Notes: generated by a model not told the origin, from the sequence alone. A stretch of DNA of 8,267 nucleotides from Chthonomonas sp. UBA1950 (GCA_002336105.1 DDEQ01000050.1:51780-60046); one strand, 5' to 3'; numbered from the stretch's first letter, positions 1 to 6,531 are shown. A program made the numbers and translations.

Positions 1-179
1 TACGTGAGTCGATACCAGCCATGGTTCGAGCCGCTGTCGCTGTCGGCATCGACGCGCTCTTCATGGAAATCCATCCTGATCCTGAACACGCATTGAGTGA
101 TTCGGCGACTCAATGGCCACTTGCCCGGGCAAGGGAAGTCTTCGAAACGGTCGCAGCCATCCGTTCTGCTGTTTCTTAA
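1..179 (+). CDS. kdsA: 3-deoxy-8-phosphooctulonate synthase (Kdo-8-phosphate synthase), C-terminal fragment
   Basis: Frame 3 is open from the window edge to a TAA at 177-179 and encodes the last 58 residues of a protein. The stretch ALFMEIHPDPEHALSD followed by WPLARA matches the conserved end of KdsA, where E. coli has a very similar FIEAHPDPEHA segment. The DPEHA region lies in the active-site loops of this TIM-barrel enzyme. KdsA is cytosolic and condenses phosphoenolpyruvate with arabinose 5-phosphate to give Kdo 8-phosphate, the precursor of the inner-core sugar of lipopolysaccharide. The 5' part lies outside the window. Its GC content is about 56% by hand count, clearly above the gene that follows, so it may mark the stable flank of a variable glycan locus. 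The wider DAHP/Kdo8P synthase family is the only real alternative; the HPDPEHA motif favours KdsA. Confidence 0.9.
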   Translation, partial: RESIPAMVRAAVAVGIDALFMEIHPDPEHALSDSATQWPLARAREVFETVAAIRSAVS

Positions 180-188
180 CCGATTTCC

Positions 189-217
189 TTAGCAGACGCC
201 TAAATGGATAATAGAAT
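189..217 (+). promoter_or_regulatory. candidate sigma-70-like promoter before the glycosyltransferase
   Basis: TTAGCA (189-194, four of six to TTGACA) is followed after exactly 17 bases by TAGAAT (212-217, five of six to TATAAT). Transcription would start near 224, leaving a leader of roughly 44 bases before the ATG at 268. The gap lies between kdsA and a gene of different base composition, where a separate promoter is reasonable. Promoter rules for this organism are unknown, so this is a pattern match only. Confidence 0.3.
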
Positions 218-243
218 CATTCAGCCTAAACATAAGCTGAATG
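218..243 (+). other. perfect 8-bp inverted repeat covering the upstream ATG
   Basis: CATTCAGC (218-225) is the exact reverse complement of GCTGAATG (236-243), with a 10-base AT-rich loop. The right arm contains the ATG at 241-243, the most upstream possible start of the glycosyltransferase. In RNA reading through from kdsA the hairpin would hide that ATG, which favours the internal start at 268. It might also act as a weak kdsA terminator, but no U-run follows it immediately (the nearest T-rich stretch begins about 12 bases later). Confidence 0.45.
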
Positions 244-267
244 GCTGCTTGTGTTTTAATATTAGTT

Positions 268-1452
268 ATGAAAAAGCTTCTTTGGTTAGTTGGACCTGAA
301 ACGGGTGGGCCTGATGGGGTGAGAGATTACTCTGTGATTCTTGCTGCGGCCGTAGAGAAGCTAGGGAAGTATGATGTCACTATCCTTTCAACGGACCAGT
401 ATTTGTTAAAGGATAACGTGGACAGTTTTGATATTGTGCAGCTACAGTATCCAACTCAGGACATTGTTAGTGATGCCACATTGTTAACGAGACTAGTTCG
501 GAAAATCCGAGAAGACGTACCGAATTGCAAGTTGTCATTGACTCTACACGAATGGTCAATGCAGAAAGACTCAAGTAGAAAAGAGGCTGAGATTGCTTCG
601 CAGCTGTGTGACACACTGATCTTTCCTACCACTACTGAGCTCAATGCCTATGTGCGCGATCAGCACCCAAGTATTTCCTGTCATTGGATTCCTATTGGCG
701 TCAACATAGAGAACAAGGATCTAGATGTAGAGCGATGCTTGGCGCAAAGAAAGATATTTGAGAGCCAAGGTTATGATTTGATCATGACGAACTTTGGAGG
801 TATCTACCAAGGAAAGGACTGGATTCGCGCTTTGAAGGTGATCGAACCTCTCAAGAAGCTCGGTCACAATCCTCTTTTACTCTTTGTTGGAAAAGATTAC
901 ACCAGTAGCTCTGCTCCAATAAATGCTTCGCAGGCAGTGCTAATCAAGAAGAAGATCCGATCCATCCTCAAACGTGGTGTTAACACGGCAAGGCAATGGG
1001 GCTTTTTTGGTGGAAAGCAGAAGCTCAGTTTGGAACTGTACGATGTGGCTAAGAAGTTAGGTTGCAAAGACAATGTTTTGGTAACTGGTTTCGTGGCTGA
1101 TCACGAAGAGGTGAAGAGCTATGTCGGCGCAGCAGACCTTGCATTCGCTTTTTATGAAGATGGGCTAACGGTTCGTCGTGGTTCATTTTGGTTCCTAGCT
1201 TCGTTTGGAATGCCTTGCTTCGTCTCAACACCTCTCGATACAACGGAATTTGAGAAGTTCAATATTGACCTCTCGGAGCCAAGAATCAACTTTGTCGATC
1301 AGGAAGAGTCCGCAGATCACCTTGCCCAACGCATACATAAACTGCCGAAGAGAGGAGTTCATGCCTATGAACCGCTGCAACCCATTTCATGGGACGTTAT
1401 TGCCGAGGAATATGCCAAGGCTTACGATGAGCTGCTTGGAACTAGCGATTAG
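268..1452 (+). CDS. GT-B fold (GT4-like) glycosyltransferase
   Basis: This predicted cytosolic or membrane-associated enzyme probably transfers a sugar from a nucleotide sugar to a growing lipid-linked glycan; donor and acceptor cannot be read from sequence. With the start at 268 it has 394 residues, normal for a two-domain GT-B enzyme. The N-terminal domain opens with a beta strand and the Gly-rich GGPDGVRD (13-20). The linker IPIGVNI (141-147) is typical of GT4. In the C-terminal domain, VLVTGFVADHEEV (270-282) is the usual GT4 strand and turn, and EDGLTVRRGS (297-306) stands where many GT4 enzymes have the donor-binding E-x7-E region. I chose 268 because MKKLLWLVGPE is a standard family N-terminus and the in-frame ATG at 241 sits inside a hairpin. 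Neither start has a clear ribosome binding site. Starting at 241 would add nine hydrophobic residues. The first part is AT-rich (about 41% GC at 361-540) compared with kdsA. Confidence 0.82.
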   Translation: MKKLLWLVGPETGGPDGVRDYSVILAAAVEKLGKYDVTILSTDQYLLKDNVDSFDIVQLQYPTQDIVSDATLLTRLVRKIREDVPNCKLSLTLHEWSMQKDSSRKEAEIASQLCDTLIFPTTTELNAYVRDQHPSISCHWIPIGVNIENKDLDVERCLAQRKIFESQGYDLIMTNFGGIYQGKDWIRALKVIEPLKKLGHNPLLLFVGKDYTSSSAPINASQAVLIKKKIRSILKRGVNTARQWGFFGGKQKLSLELYDVAKKLGCKDNVLVTGFVADHEEVKSYVGAADLAFAFYEDGLTVRRGSFWFLASFGMPCFVSTPLDTTEFEKFNIDLSEPRINFVDQEESADHLAQRIHKLPKRGVHAYEPLQPISWDVIAEEYAKAYDELLGTSD

Positions 1453-2969
1453 CCTCTTTGTCTTAGCTTGCCGTAAAGCGACTTGACCTTCAGTTGCTCT
1501 CCCTTTTCGAACAGCAAGAAGTAAGAGCTGATGAAGAAGATAATCGCATAAACCGCCGCCGCTCCGAGCAACGGGAACCAGCTTTTAGGAACCCAGTTTC
1601 TGGTGATTGCGAGTGCGCCAAGCATTAGAACTGTGCTAACCACAGAAGGCTTGAGCACGATGAGCCAGAATGACTTCGATGACCTGTGGAGCACTTGGGT
1701 AAAGACATAAAACGGTGTGAAGAGTGCGTTCTTCAACGTTAGGATGATCGCTCCAGCAATCGCGACGCCATAAATTCCAACCCCAGGTAGACGGCATAGG
1801 TAGACCGCGAGACCGATGTAAAGTAGTCCGGTAGCAACTGTCATTAGGCCAGGAACTTTAACTTTGTTGGAAGCCGTTTGCAGGCTAAAGAGTGGCATGA
1901 CGCCGACATTGATGATGAGCGGGTAAAGCATAAGCACCATCAATCCAGAATATTTAACCCACTCGGGCCCTAACCATTTTCCTAGTAGGGGAACCGAGAA
2001 TCCGCACAAGCATGAGACAGCAAAACCGACGAAAATGCTCATGATGCGAGTGGTTTTGCTGGTGTAGTCGGATAGGGCTTCGATGTCTTGATCCGCGAAT
2101 AGCTTCACAAACATTGCACCAAACGTGTTCGACATGTATCCGGCCATGGTGCGAATAACCATGGACCAGGTTTGGAGCGCGCCGTAAATCCCTGCGGCCT
2201 TTGAGCCGAGCACAAGATTGAGGACTACCAAGTCCATGCTTAAGAAAAGGATTCCGCCGATCTGGTTGAGAGCGGTCCACCCTCCAATGGCTGATAACTG
2301 ACGCACCAGCGAGAATTTGAAATTCTGGCTTGATACTTTGAGATAAGGCGTCAGTTTTCGCCAACAAAGGATATTTAGCGTCGTAGTGCTTAGCGCGGCG
2401 CAAGCTGTTCCAATGCCTACATAACCCAGGTTTTTGCCATACACCCTGAAGACGAGGACAACGACGATTACCTTCCAAAATGTTTCTAGCGCGGAAATGA
2501 CGTTCTTGATGTCAAATCTGTTCTGGCTAAACGCGCACACTTCAAAGGGGGTGCTCATTAGGCTAAACAGAAATGAACCTAAAACTAACCCGAAAAGCAC
2601 CTTAGCCGCGTTTTCGAGTCCAAGAGGGATCTTGAGTAGTGAGTCAAGATTCAGGACGGCTACGATGAAGGGCAGAGTAAGTAAAAGGGTGACGAATGTT
2701 GAGATAACAAGGGCAGTTGTAAAAAACTCAGAGGCTGTTTTACGGTCGCCTTTGGTCAGAGCGAACGTGACAAACCTGCCTGTCCCAAGGCCGATGCTCT
2801 GCGTGATCGGCGCAATGTAGTTTGAAATCTGTAGAGCGAGCGGGAGAAGACCGTATGCTTCGACGCCAAGAGAGCCAATCAAGAACGGTGTGAACCAAAA
2901 GTTCAACAGCGAAGACGTAAAGAAATTGCCGATACTAAAGATCAGATTTCGGCCAGTTGATTGACGCAT
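1449..2969 (-). CDS. Wzx-like polysaccharide flippase (MOP superfamily)
   Basis: The 506-residue protein is strongly hydrophobic, with about 14 predicted membrane segments (roughly 8-32, 40-60, 83-107, 122-146, 156-176, 180-200, 228-252, 258-280, 310-330, 338-358, 372-392, 398-420, 434-456 and 466-487). Length and topology fit the polysaccharide transporter branch of the MOP superfamily. The N-terminus, with a FTPFLIGSLGVEAYGLL stretch after the first helix, is typical of these proteins. The family moves undecaprenyl-linked repeat units from the inner to the outer face of the cytoplasmic membrane. It lies 39 bp after the pyruvyltransferase on the same strand and is probably co-transcribed. 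AAGGA stands 11 bases before the ATG, a rather long spacing. Its TAA overlaps the stop of the convergent glycosyltransferase by 4 bp. The substrate cannot be predicted, and no Wzy-type polymerase is visible in the window. Confidence 0.87.
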   Translation of the reverse strand: MRQSTGRNLIFSIGNFFTSSLLNFWFTPFLIGSLGVEAYGLLPLALQISNYIAPITQSIGLGTGRFVTFALTKGDRKTASEFFTTALVISTFVTLLLTLPFIVAVLNLDSLLKIPLGLENAAKVLFGLVLGSFLFSLMSTPFEVCAFSQNRFDIKNVISALETFWKVIVVVLVFRVYGKNLGYVGIGTACAALSTTTLNILCWRKLTPYLKVSSQNFKFSLVRQLSAIGGWTALNQIGGILFLSMDLVVLNLVLGSKAAGIYGALQTWSMVIRTMAGYMSNTFGAMFVKLFADQDIEALSDYTSKTTRIMSIFVGFAVSCLCGFSVPLLGKWLGPEWVKYSGLMVLMLYPLIINVGVMPLFSLQTASNKVKVPGLMTVATGLLYIGLAVYLCRLPGVGIYGVAIAGAIILTLKNALFTPFYVFTQVLHRSSKSFWLIVLKPSVVSTVLMLGALAITRNWVPKSWFPLLGAAAVYAIIFFISSYFLLFEKGEQLKVKSLYGKLRQRG

Positions 2970-3008
2970 TCGTTTTAATGTTCCTTGGCTCTTTTGGCGG
3001 AAAGGAGT

Positions 3009-4235
3009 TTAGGAAATCATCTCCTTGACGAGTTGCCCAGCTTGATAGGCGCGCTCTTGAATCACAGGAATACTTGATTGGTACTGGGCAAGAATTTCTT
3101 CTCGCTTGACTTCAGTGAGCTGCAGTGCCTCAATCAACTTCTCTTTGCTCAAGTCTTTCGGAGCTATGCAGTAATCGGTTGAGCCAAATATGTCTTCGTT
3201 AAGACCCTGGGCCTTAACGCTGTATGCAAGGCTGATGGTTGGAGTGTGTGTCGAAAAAGCGGCGATCGTCGAGTGCGTTCGTGCCCCGATGAAGGAATGG
3301 CATTGAGAGATGATCCACTTTAGCTCTTCGGCGTTATAGGTGTCTCCAATAAGGTGGACATCGGACGCATCTGAACCCAGTGCTTCATAAACCTTCGATA
3401 GGAATCCGAAATCGTCTTTCGCATACCAAGTTGGGTCTGACTTTCTGGAAGCCTCGTTTGAGTTCACATGTGGGATCAAGATGACCGGTCTCTTTAGTGA
3501 CTGTCGAATCCCTTTAACGTAGTCAACAGCAAGTTCTTTCAACTTGTTGACATTTCCATCGGCGACGTATTTTGCGTAGAGCGGGGATAAGTTAAGACCG
3601 ATACCGCCTTCTGGCAAGGTCACCTTCTCCTTGGGTTCGGTGACGCTCATCACGAATGCGGGGTCACCGACAAGGAACGTCTTGTCACCTAAGCCCAAAC
3701 TTTCCAAATACTTCTGAGTCCGAGTCTCGCGAACAAGAAAACCCTTTAAGCGCGCTGCATGCTTGACAAATCGCGCTTCAAACTGGGGATCGCGGCTGAA
3801 TGGTCCGACGCTTGCGCCCCAAATGAAACTGGGCAATCCCATCGTTGAAGCGACCTTGTTCCATCCAAGGTAAAAGGTTGGCAAACCGTAGTCCATCGAG
3901 AAGTTATCGCCGCCAATCGCTAACATTGCCTTGGCACCAGCCCCATGCTGTTTGATTTCAGAGGCATGGGTGACGCATTCGTCGGACGTCAAATGCGCAA
4001 GACGCCACTTGATAGATAGCATCGGGCTTTTAGGCGAGTAAATCGAGAATGTGTCGACATTCGGGACCTTGAAATGCCGTTCGACTTCGTTCACGATTTC
4101 TGGCGTGTCATTGACGCCGTTTGCCGCAGTAATTTCAGACTCAAAGGCTTTGGCTAAGATCCTTACCGTTCCGCGAACGATTGCTTCGCAACCGTGATTA
4201 TTAGAAGTGCCATTGCCAAGAAAAAGAAACTTCAT
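3009..4235 (-). CDS. polysaccharide pyruvyltransferase family protein
   Basis: The 408-residue protein belongs to the polysaccharide pyruvyltransferase family (CsaB/WcaK-like, GT-B-like fold), which moves a pyruvyl group from phosphoenolpyruvate to a sugar hydroxyl pair, forming a ketal. Visible landmarks are FLGNGTSNNHGCEAI near the N-terminus (5-19), AIGGDNFS (106-113), WGASVGPF (139-146), the VRE turn (168-170), VGDPAF (189-194) and GARTHSTIAAFS (317-328). The last holds the conserved Arg-x-His of the family, with R319 and H321. Many members have NxGD in the first motif; here it reads NHGCEA. AGAAGG stands 5 bases before the ATG, giving a convincing start. It follows a 167-bp dyad-rich gap and precedes the flippase, so it probably modifies the glycan that the flippase exports. 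Some family members have unproven chemistry, so the ketal product is inferred. Confidence 0.87.
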   Translation of the reverse strand: MKFLFLGNGTSNNHGCEAIVRGTVRILAKAFESEITAANGVNDTPEIVNEVERHFKVPNVDTFSIYSPKSPMLSIKWRLAHLTSDECVTHASEIKQHGAGAKAMLAIGGDNFSMDYGLPTFYLGWNKVASTMGLPSFIWGASVGPFSRDPQFEARFVKHAARLKGFLVRETRTQKYLESLGLGDKTFLVGDPAFVMSVTEPKEKVTLPEGGIGLNLSPLYAKYVADGNVNKLKELAVDYVKGIRQSLKRPVILIPHVNSNEASRKSDPTWYAKDDFGFLSKVYEALGSDASDVHLIGDTYNAEELKWIISQCHSFIGARTHSTIAAFSTHTPTISLAYSVKAQGLNEDIFGSTDYCIAPKDLSKEKLIEALQLTEVKREEILAQYQSSIPVIQERAYQAGQLVKEMIS

Positions 4236-4259
4236 TACTACCTTCTGTGTTAATCAATA

Positions 4260-4285
4260 GATTTCGAAATCAAGATTGCGAAATC
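4260..4285. repeat. 12-bp palindrome with a tandem near-copy (possible operator)
   Basis: GATTTCGAAATC at 4260-4271 is a perfect palindrome. A second unit, GATTGCGAAATC at 4274-4285, differs at one base, and the repeat period is 14 bp. The pair lies 25-50 bp upstream of the pyruvyltransferase ATG, where a repressor could bind. The role is inferred from position only. Confidence 0.4.
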
Positions 4286-4307
4286 TGATCAATTCTCGAT
4301 CTAGATT
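4282..4307. repeat. imperfect inverted repeat
   Basis: AATCTGATC (4282-4290) pairs with GATCTAGATT (4298-4307) over nine base pairs with a single bulged base, around a 7-base loop. The left arm overlaps the near-copy of the neighbouring palindrome, so both cannot form at once in RNA. Confidence 0.35.
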
Positions 4308-4318
4308 GAAAACCAAAC

Positions 4319-4341
4319 TGATCTGACAACTTTGTCGATCA
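4319..4341. repeat. imperfect inverted repeat, 10-bp arms with one bulge
   Basis: TGATC (4319-4323) and GACAA (4325-4329) together match TTGTCGATCA (4332-4341) as an inverted repeat, with T4324 bulged and only two bases between the arms. As RNA, the inner pairs would open to make a loop; as DNA, it is a near-perfect dyad that a dimeric regulator could recognise. Confidence 0.35.
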
Positions 4342-4342
4342 A

Positions 4343-4379
4343 AAAGAAACTTAACTATACCGTTGAGTCAGTTTCCTTT
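4343..4379 (-). terminator. weak terminator-like hairpin after gmhB
   Basis: On the - strand, GAAACT (+ strand 4370-4375) pairs with AGTTTC (4346-4351), and an inner ACT/AGT pair (4366-4368 with 4354-4356) extends the stem. A T-rich run (CTTTTTG, read on the - strand from 4346) follows directly, and an A-rich stretch precedes the left arm. It lies 28-57 bp past the gmhB stop. The stem is AT-rich and interrupted, so termination may be partial. Confidence 0.35.
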
Positions 4380-4402
4380 GGGACCTAAACATCTTCCTTC
4401 GA

Positions 4403-4939
4403 CTAGTCGCTTAATGATTGCGAGTCTATAAAGGTGGTGTCTAGTGCGCCTACTTGAAGCAGAACATCAAGAATGTTGCCGCCAGTAAACTTAACGGATC
4501 TGATGCCTGCTGCCGTTGCCGCCTGAATATCAGTGTCCGCATCTCCGATTAGGAACGAACGAGTTGGATCAATATTGTGTTCGTTAATCGCTCTTAGCAG
4601 CATTCCCGGTTTTGGCTTTCGACATTCACATACTGCGCGATATGGCGGATTGCCTTCGGGATGGTGCGGGCAGAAATAGACCTCATCAATCAAACCACCA
4701 GCGTTCACAACGTCGGCCTTAACTTGGTCCATTAACCTAAAGAATGTGGCTTCGTCGTAATAGCCCTTTGCAATACCGGCTTGATTGGTCACAACAATCA
4801 CCAAGAAGCCTTGCCGCTTAGCTTCAACGATAGCGGCAAGGGCTCCTGGTACCCATTGGAAATCTTCGTATTTGTGGACGTGTCCAAAATCTACATTCAG
4901 AACACCGTCTCTATCAAAGAAGATTGCCTTGTTAGGCAT
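4403..4939 (-). CDS. gmhB: D-glycero-D-manno-heptose 1,7-bisphosphate 7-phosphatase
   Basis: The 178-residue HAD-superfamily phosphatase has the standard GmhB length and removes the 7-phosphate of heptose 1,7-bisphosphate in the cytosol. FFDRDGVLN (7-15) is HAD motif I with nucleophile D9 and acid/base D11. TNQAGIAKG (51-59) is motif II, K110 in CRKPKPG is the motif III lysine, and GDADTD (132-137) is motif IV. C90, H92, C104 and C106 form the zinc-binding set typical of GmhB within HisB-type phosphatases. The ATG at 4939 lies one base after the gmhA stop, with GGA four to six bases upstream. An in-frame TTG at 4952-4954 with GAAAGG just before it would add five residues and overlap gmhA, so it is a possible alternative. 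Because the kinase beside it is HddA-type, the natural substrate is probably the alpha anomer. Confidence 0.93.
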   Translation of the reverse strand: MPNKAIFFDRDGVLNVDFGHVHKYEDFQWVPGALAAIVEAKRQGFLVIVVTNQAGIAKGYYDEATFFRLMDQVKADVVNAGGLIDEVYFCPHHPEGNPPYRAVCECRKPKPGMLLRAINEHNIDPTRSFLIGDADTDIQAATAAGIRSVKFTGGNILDVLLQVGALDTTFIDSQSLSD

Positions 4940-4940
4940 C

Positions 4941-5525
4941 TTATCCGGTGACAAGACCTTTCATATGGGCAGTGAGAGCATGCATCAGAACTGCATGTGC
5001 GTCCTCGACAACGCCGTAGTCGTTTGACGGGACAACAATAGCTACATCAACGAGGTCTTTGCACTTTCCACCAGTGAAACCAAGCAGCCCAATCGTCTTG
5101 ACGCCGATCTTCTTGGCCACATCGAGAGCGTAAACGATGTTTGGTGAGTTGCCGCTTGCGGAAATGACCACGAGGACATCGCCTGATTTTGCTAGCGTTA
5201 GAAGTTGCTCACCGAAAATGACGTCAAACGATACGTCGTTACCGTAGGCCGTAATCAGCGGCATGTTGTCAGAAAGAGCAACCGTTCGAAGTCGCGTTTT
5301 GACTTCAAGAGGCTTCTTGCCAAGAATCGTTTTGCAGAAATCCGCAGCCATGTGCGAAGCCGTTGCCGCACTACCACCATTTCCTGCCACGTACACGGTC
5401 GTATCCTTACCGTAGGCAGAATCGAGAAGCTCAGCTGCTTGAGCTAGTTCGTCGCGACCCAGATTCGACAGTGCCGTATGCAGGTCTGTTATGTATTGGT
5501 TGTAGACGTTTACTATGTTTTCCAT
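4941..5525 (-). CDS. gmhA: phosphoheptose isomerase (SIS-domain, GmhA-like)
   Basis: The 194-residue SIS-domain protein has the usual GmhA length and should convert sedoheptulose 7-phosphate to D-glycero-D-manno-heptose 7-phosphate, the first step of nucleotide-heptose synthesis. AGNGGSAATASHMAADF (47-63) and SASGNSPN (122-129) are the phosphate-binding SIS motifs. H182, in AHAVLMH near the C-terminus, aligns with catalytic His180 of E. coli GmhA. Two positions differ from the E. coli enzyme as I recall it: Glu65 is replaced by D62 and Gln172 by E174. The ATG at 5525 lies 7 bp after the hddA stop, with GAGAG just upstream; upstream in-frame starts overlap hddA and extend past the normal family N-terminus. 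The hddA and gmhB neighbours strongly support the heptose role over other SIS sugar isomerases. Confidence 0.88.
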   Translation of the reverse strand: MENIVNVYNQYITDLHTALSNLGRDELAQAAELLDSAYGKDTTVYVAGNGGSAATASHMAADFCKTILGKKPLEVKTRLRTVALSDNMPLITAYGNDVSFDVIFGEQLLTLAKSGDVLVVISASGNSPNIVYALDVAKKIGVKTIGLLGFTGGKCKDLVDVAIVVPSNDYGVVEDAHAVLMHALTAHMKGLVTG

Positions 5526-5532
5526 GGCTCTC

Positions 5533-6531
5533 TTACTTGTAATGAGGGGGTTCCTCGACGAAAATGATCTTAGAGCCTTGTGGCTCAAGTTGGAATGGGA
5601 CGTGCTTTAGGTCAGGCAAAGCTCGCTTGATGATGTCGTGTTGTTCCGGGTAGGCGTAGAACAAGAGGAATCCGCCTCCACCCGCTCCCAAAATTTTGCC
5701 CCCAATGGCACCATTCTTACGGGCTGTTTCGTACCAGTTGTCGATCTGGCCAGTGCTGATTCCGCTCGCCAGTGTGCGTTTCAATAGCCAACCTTGATGA
5801 AGTAGCTCCCCAAAAGAGTCGAGGGAATTCGTTTGCAAGGCCCGGCGTGCATCGTCGGCTTGCGCCTTCATCTTTGCCAAAGCGGCTTTCTTGTCCTCTT
5901 CGGAGGCTGTTCGATCACTTTGCTCTTTCAGAATGTTGTCCGCAGATCTTGTCAGGCCTGTGTACAGCATCAGAAAACGCTCTTCTAGAAGTCGCTTGGT
6001 GTGTGGTTCGCAGACGATCGGGTCAACAAAAACGCTTCCGTCTGGATTGAACTGGATGTATTGCAGGCCACCGTACGCCGCCGCATACTGGTCTTGCTTA
6101 CCGATTGGCTTGCCTAAGATATCGATTTCTATCTCACATGCTTCGCGAGCCAGTCTTTCGGGACCAACGTGGCGACCGGTGTAAGCGTAAAGGGCGTTCA
6201 GAAGTCCAACAGTGTATGTGCTCGACGAACCAAGACCTGAACCAGACGAAGGGATGTCAGAGATTGATGTAATCTCGATGCCTCCGCCGATGCCGACGAG
6301 TTTAAGCGCCTCTCTGATCAAATCGTGCTGGAGATCAGACGCCTTATCAACGATTTCTGTGATCGAGTAGCTCGCACGCAGTTTGTCATCAAATTTGCGA
6401 TTGGTAGTTACATAAATGTATTTGTCAATTGCTGTGCTGACTACCGCTCCAGGTTGATCTTTATAGAATGCCGGCAAGTCTGTGCCGCCACCGCAAAAAC
6501 TGATCCTAAGGGGTGAGCGAGATATGATCAA
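5533..6531 (-). CDS. hddA: D-glycero-alpha-D-manno-heptose 7-phosphate kinase (GHMP family)
   Basis: This GHMP-family kinase should phosphorylate the anomeric oxygen of heptose 7-phosphate, giving the alpha-1,7-bisphosphate of the GDP-heptose pathway. Starting at a TTG (6529-6531) it has 332 residues. IISRSPLRISFCGGGTDLP (2-20) is the characteristic N-terminus. IPSSGSGLGSSST (93-105) is the GHMP ATP loop. EIEIDILGKPIGKQDQYAAAYGG (133-155) and LGAGGGGFLLFY (281-292) match HddA-type kinases closely. The TTG is chosen because the family normally begins exactly here, AAAGGA lies 8 bases upstream, and TTGA joins the start to the galE stop in a 4-bp overlap. An earlier in-frame TTG at 6568-6570 would add 13 atypical residues. 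The four-base overlap suggests translational coupling to galE. Other sugar 1-kinases of the family are possible but less likely beside gmhA and gmhB. Confidence 0.92.
   Translation of the reverse strand: MIISRSPLRISFCGGGTDLPAFYKDQPGAVVSTAIDKYIYVTTNRKFDDKLRASYSITEIVDKASDLQHDLIREALKLVGIGGGIEITSISDIPSSGSGLGSSSTYTVGLLNALYAYTGRHVGPERLAREACEIEIDILGKPIGKQDQYAAAYGGLQYIQFNPDGSVFVDPIVCEPHTKRLLEERFLMLYTGLTRSADNILKEQSDRTASEEDKKAALAKMKAQADDARRALQTNSLDSFGELLHQGWLLKRTLASGISTGQIDNWYETARKNGAIGGKILGAGGGGFLLFYAYPEQHDIIKRALPDLKHVPFQLEPQGSKIIFVEEPPHYK

Larger units (their letters stand above)
4236..4402 (-). other. dyad-rich intergenic leader between gmhB and the pyruvyltransferase gene
   Basis: No gene is visible in these 167 bases. 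Read on the - strand, they hold a terminator-like hairpin near the gmhB end, two imperfect inverted repeats and a perfect 12-bp palindrome with a near copy, then a good ribosome binding site (AGAAGG, 4241-4246). I found no convincing -35/-10 pair. TTGTCA (on the - strand at 4325-4330) resembles a -35, but no good -10 lies 16-18 bases downstream. Confidence 0.5.

Noticed and set aside
1954..2478. 174-codon open frame on the - strand inside the flippase gene
   Set aside because: It lies wholly within the well-supported flippase frame, and its product is rich in Arg, His and Ser with no recognisable motif, as expected of an out-of-frame shadow.
2434..2820. 128-codon open frame on the + strand opposite the flippase gene
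   Set aside because: It is antisense to a clear membrane protein, has no recognisable domain, and its composition is that of a reverse-complement shadow.
4354..4359. TATAGT as a -10 promoter element for the pyruvyltransferase gene
   Set aside because: No -35-like hexamer stands 16-18 bases upstream, and the site lies in the loop of a terminator-like hairpin, so it is not listed as a promoter.
5772..6184. two overlapping open frames on the + strand opposite hddA
   Set aside because: They are antisense to conserved HddA motifs, and their products have no known domain; conserved coding on the other strand explains them.
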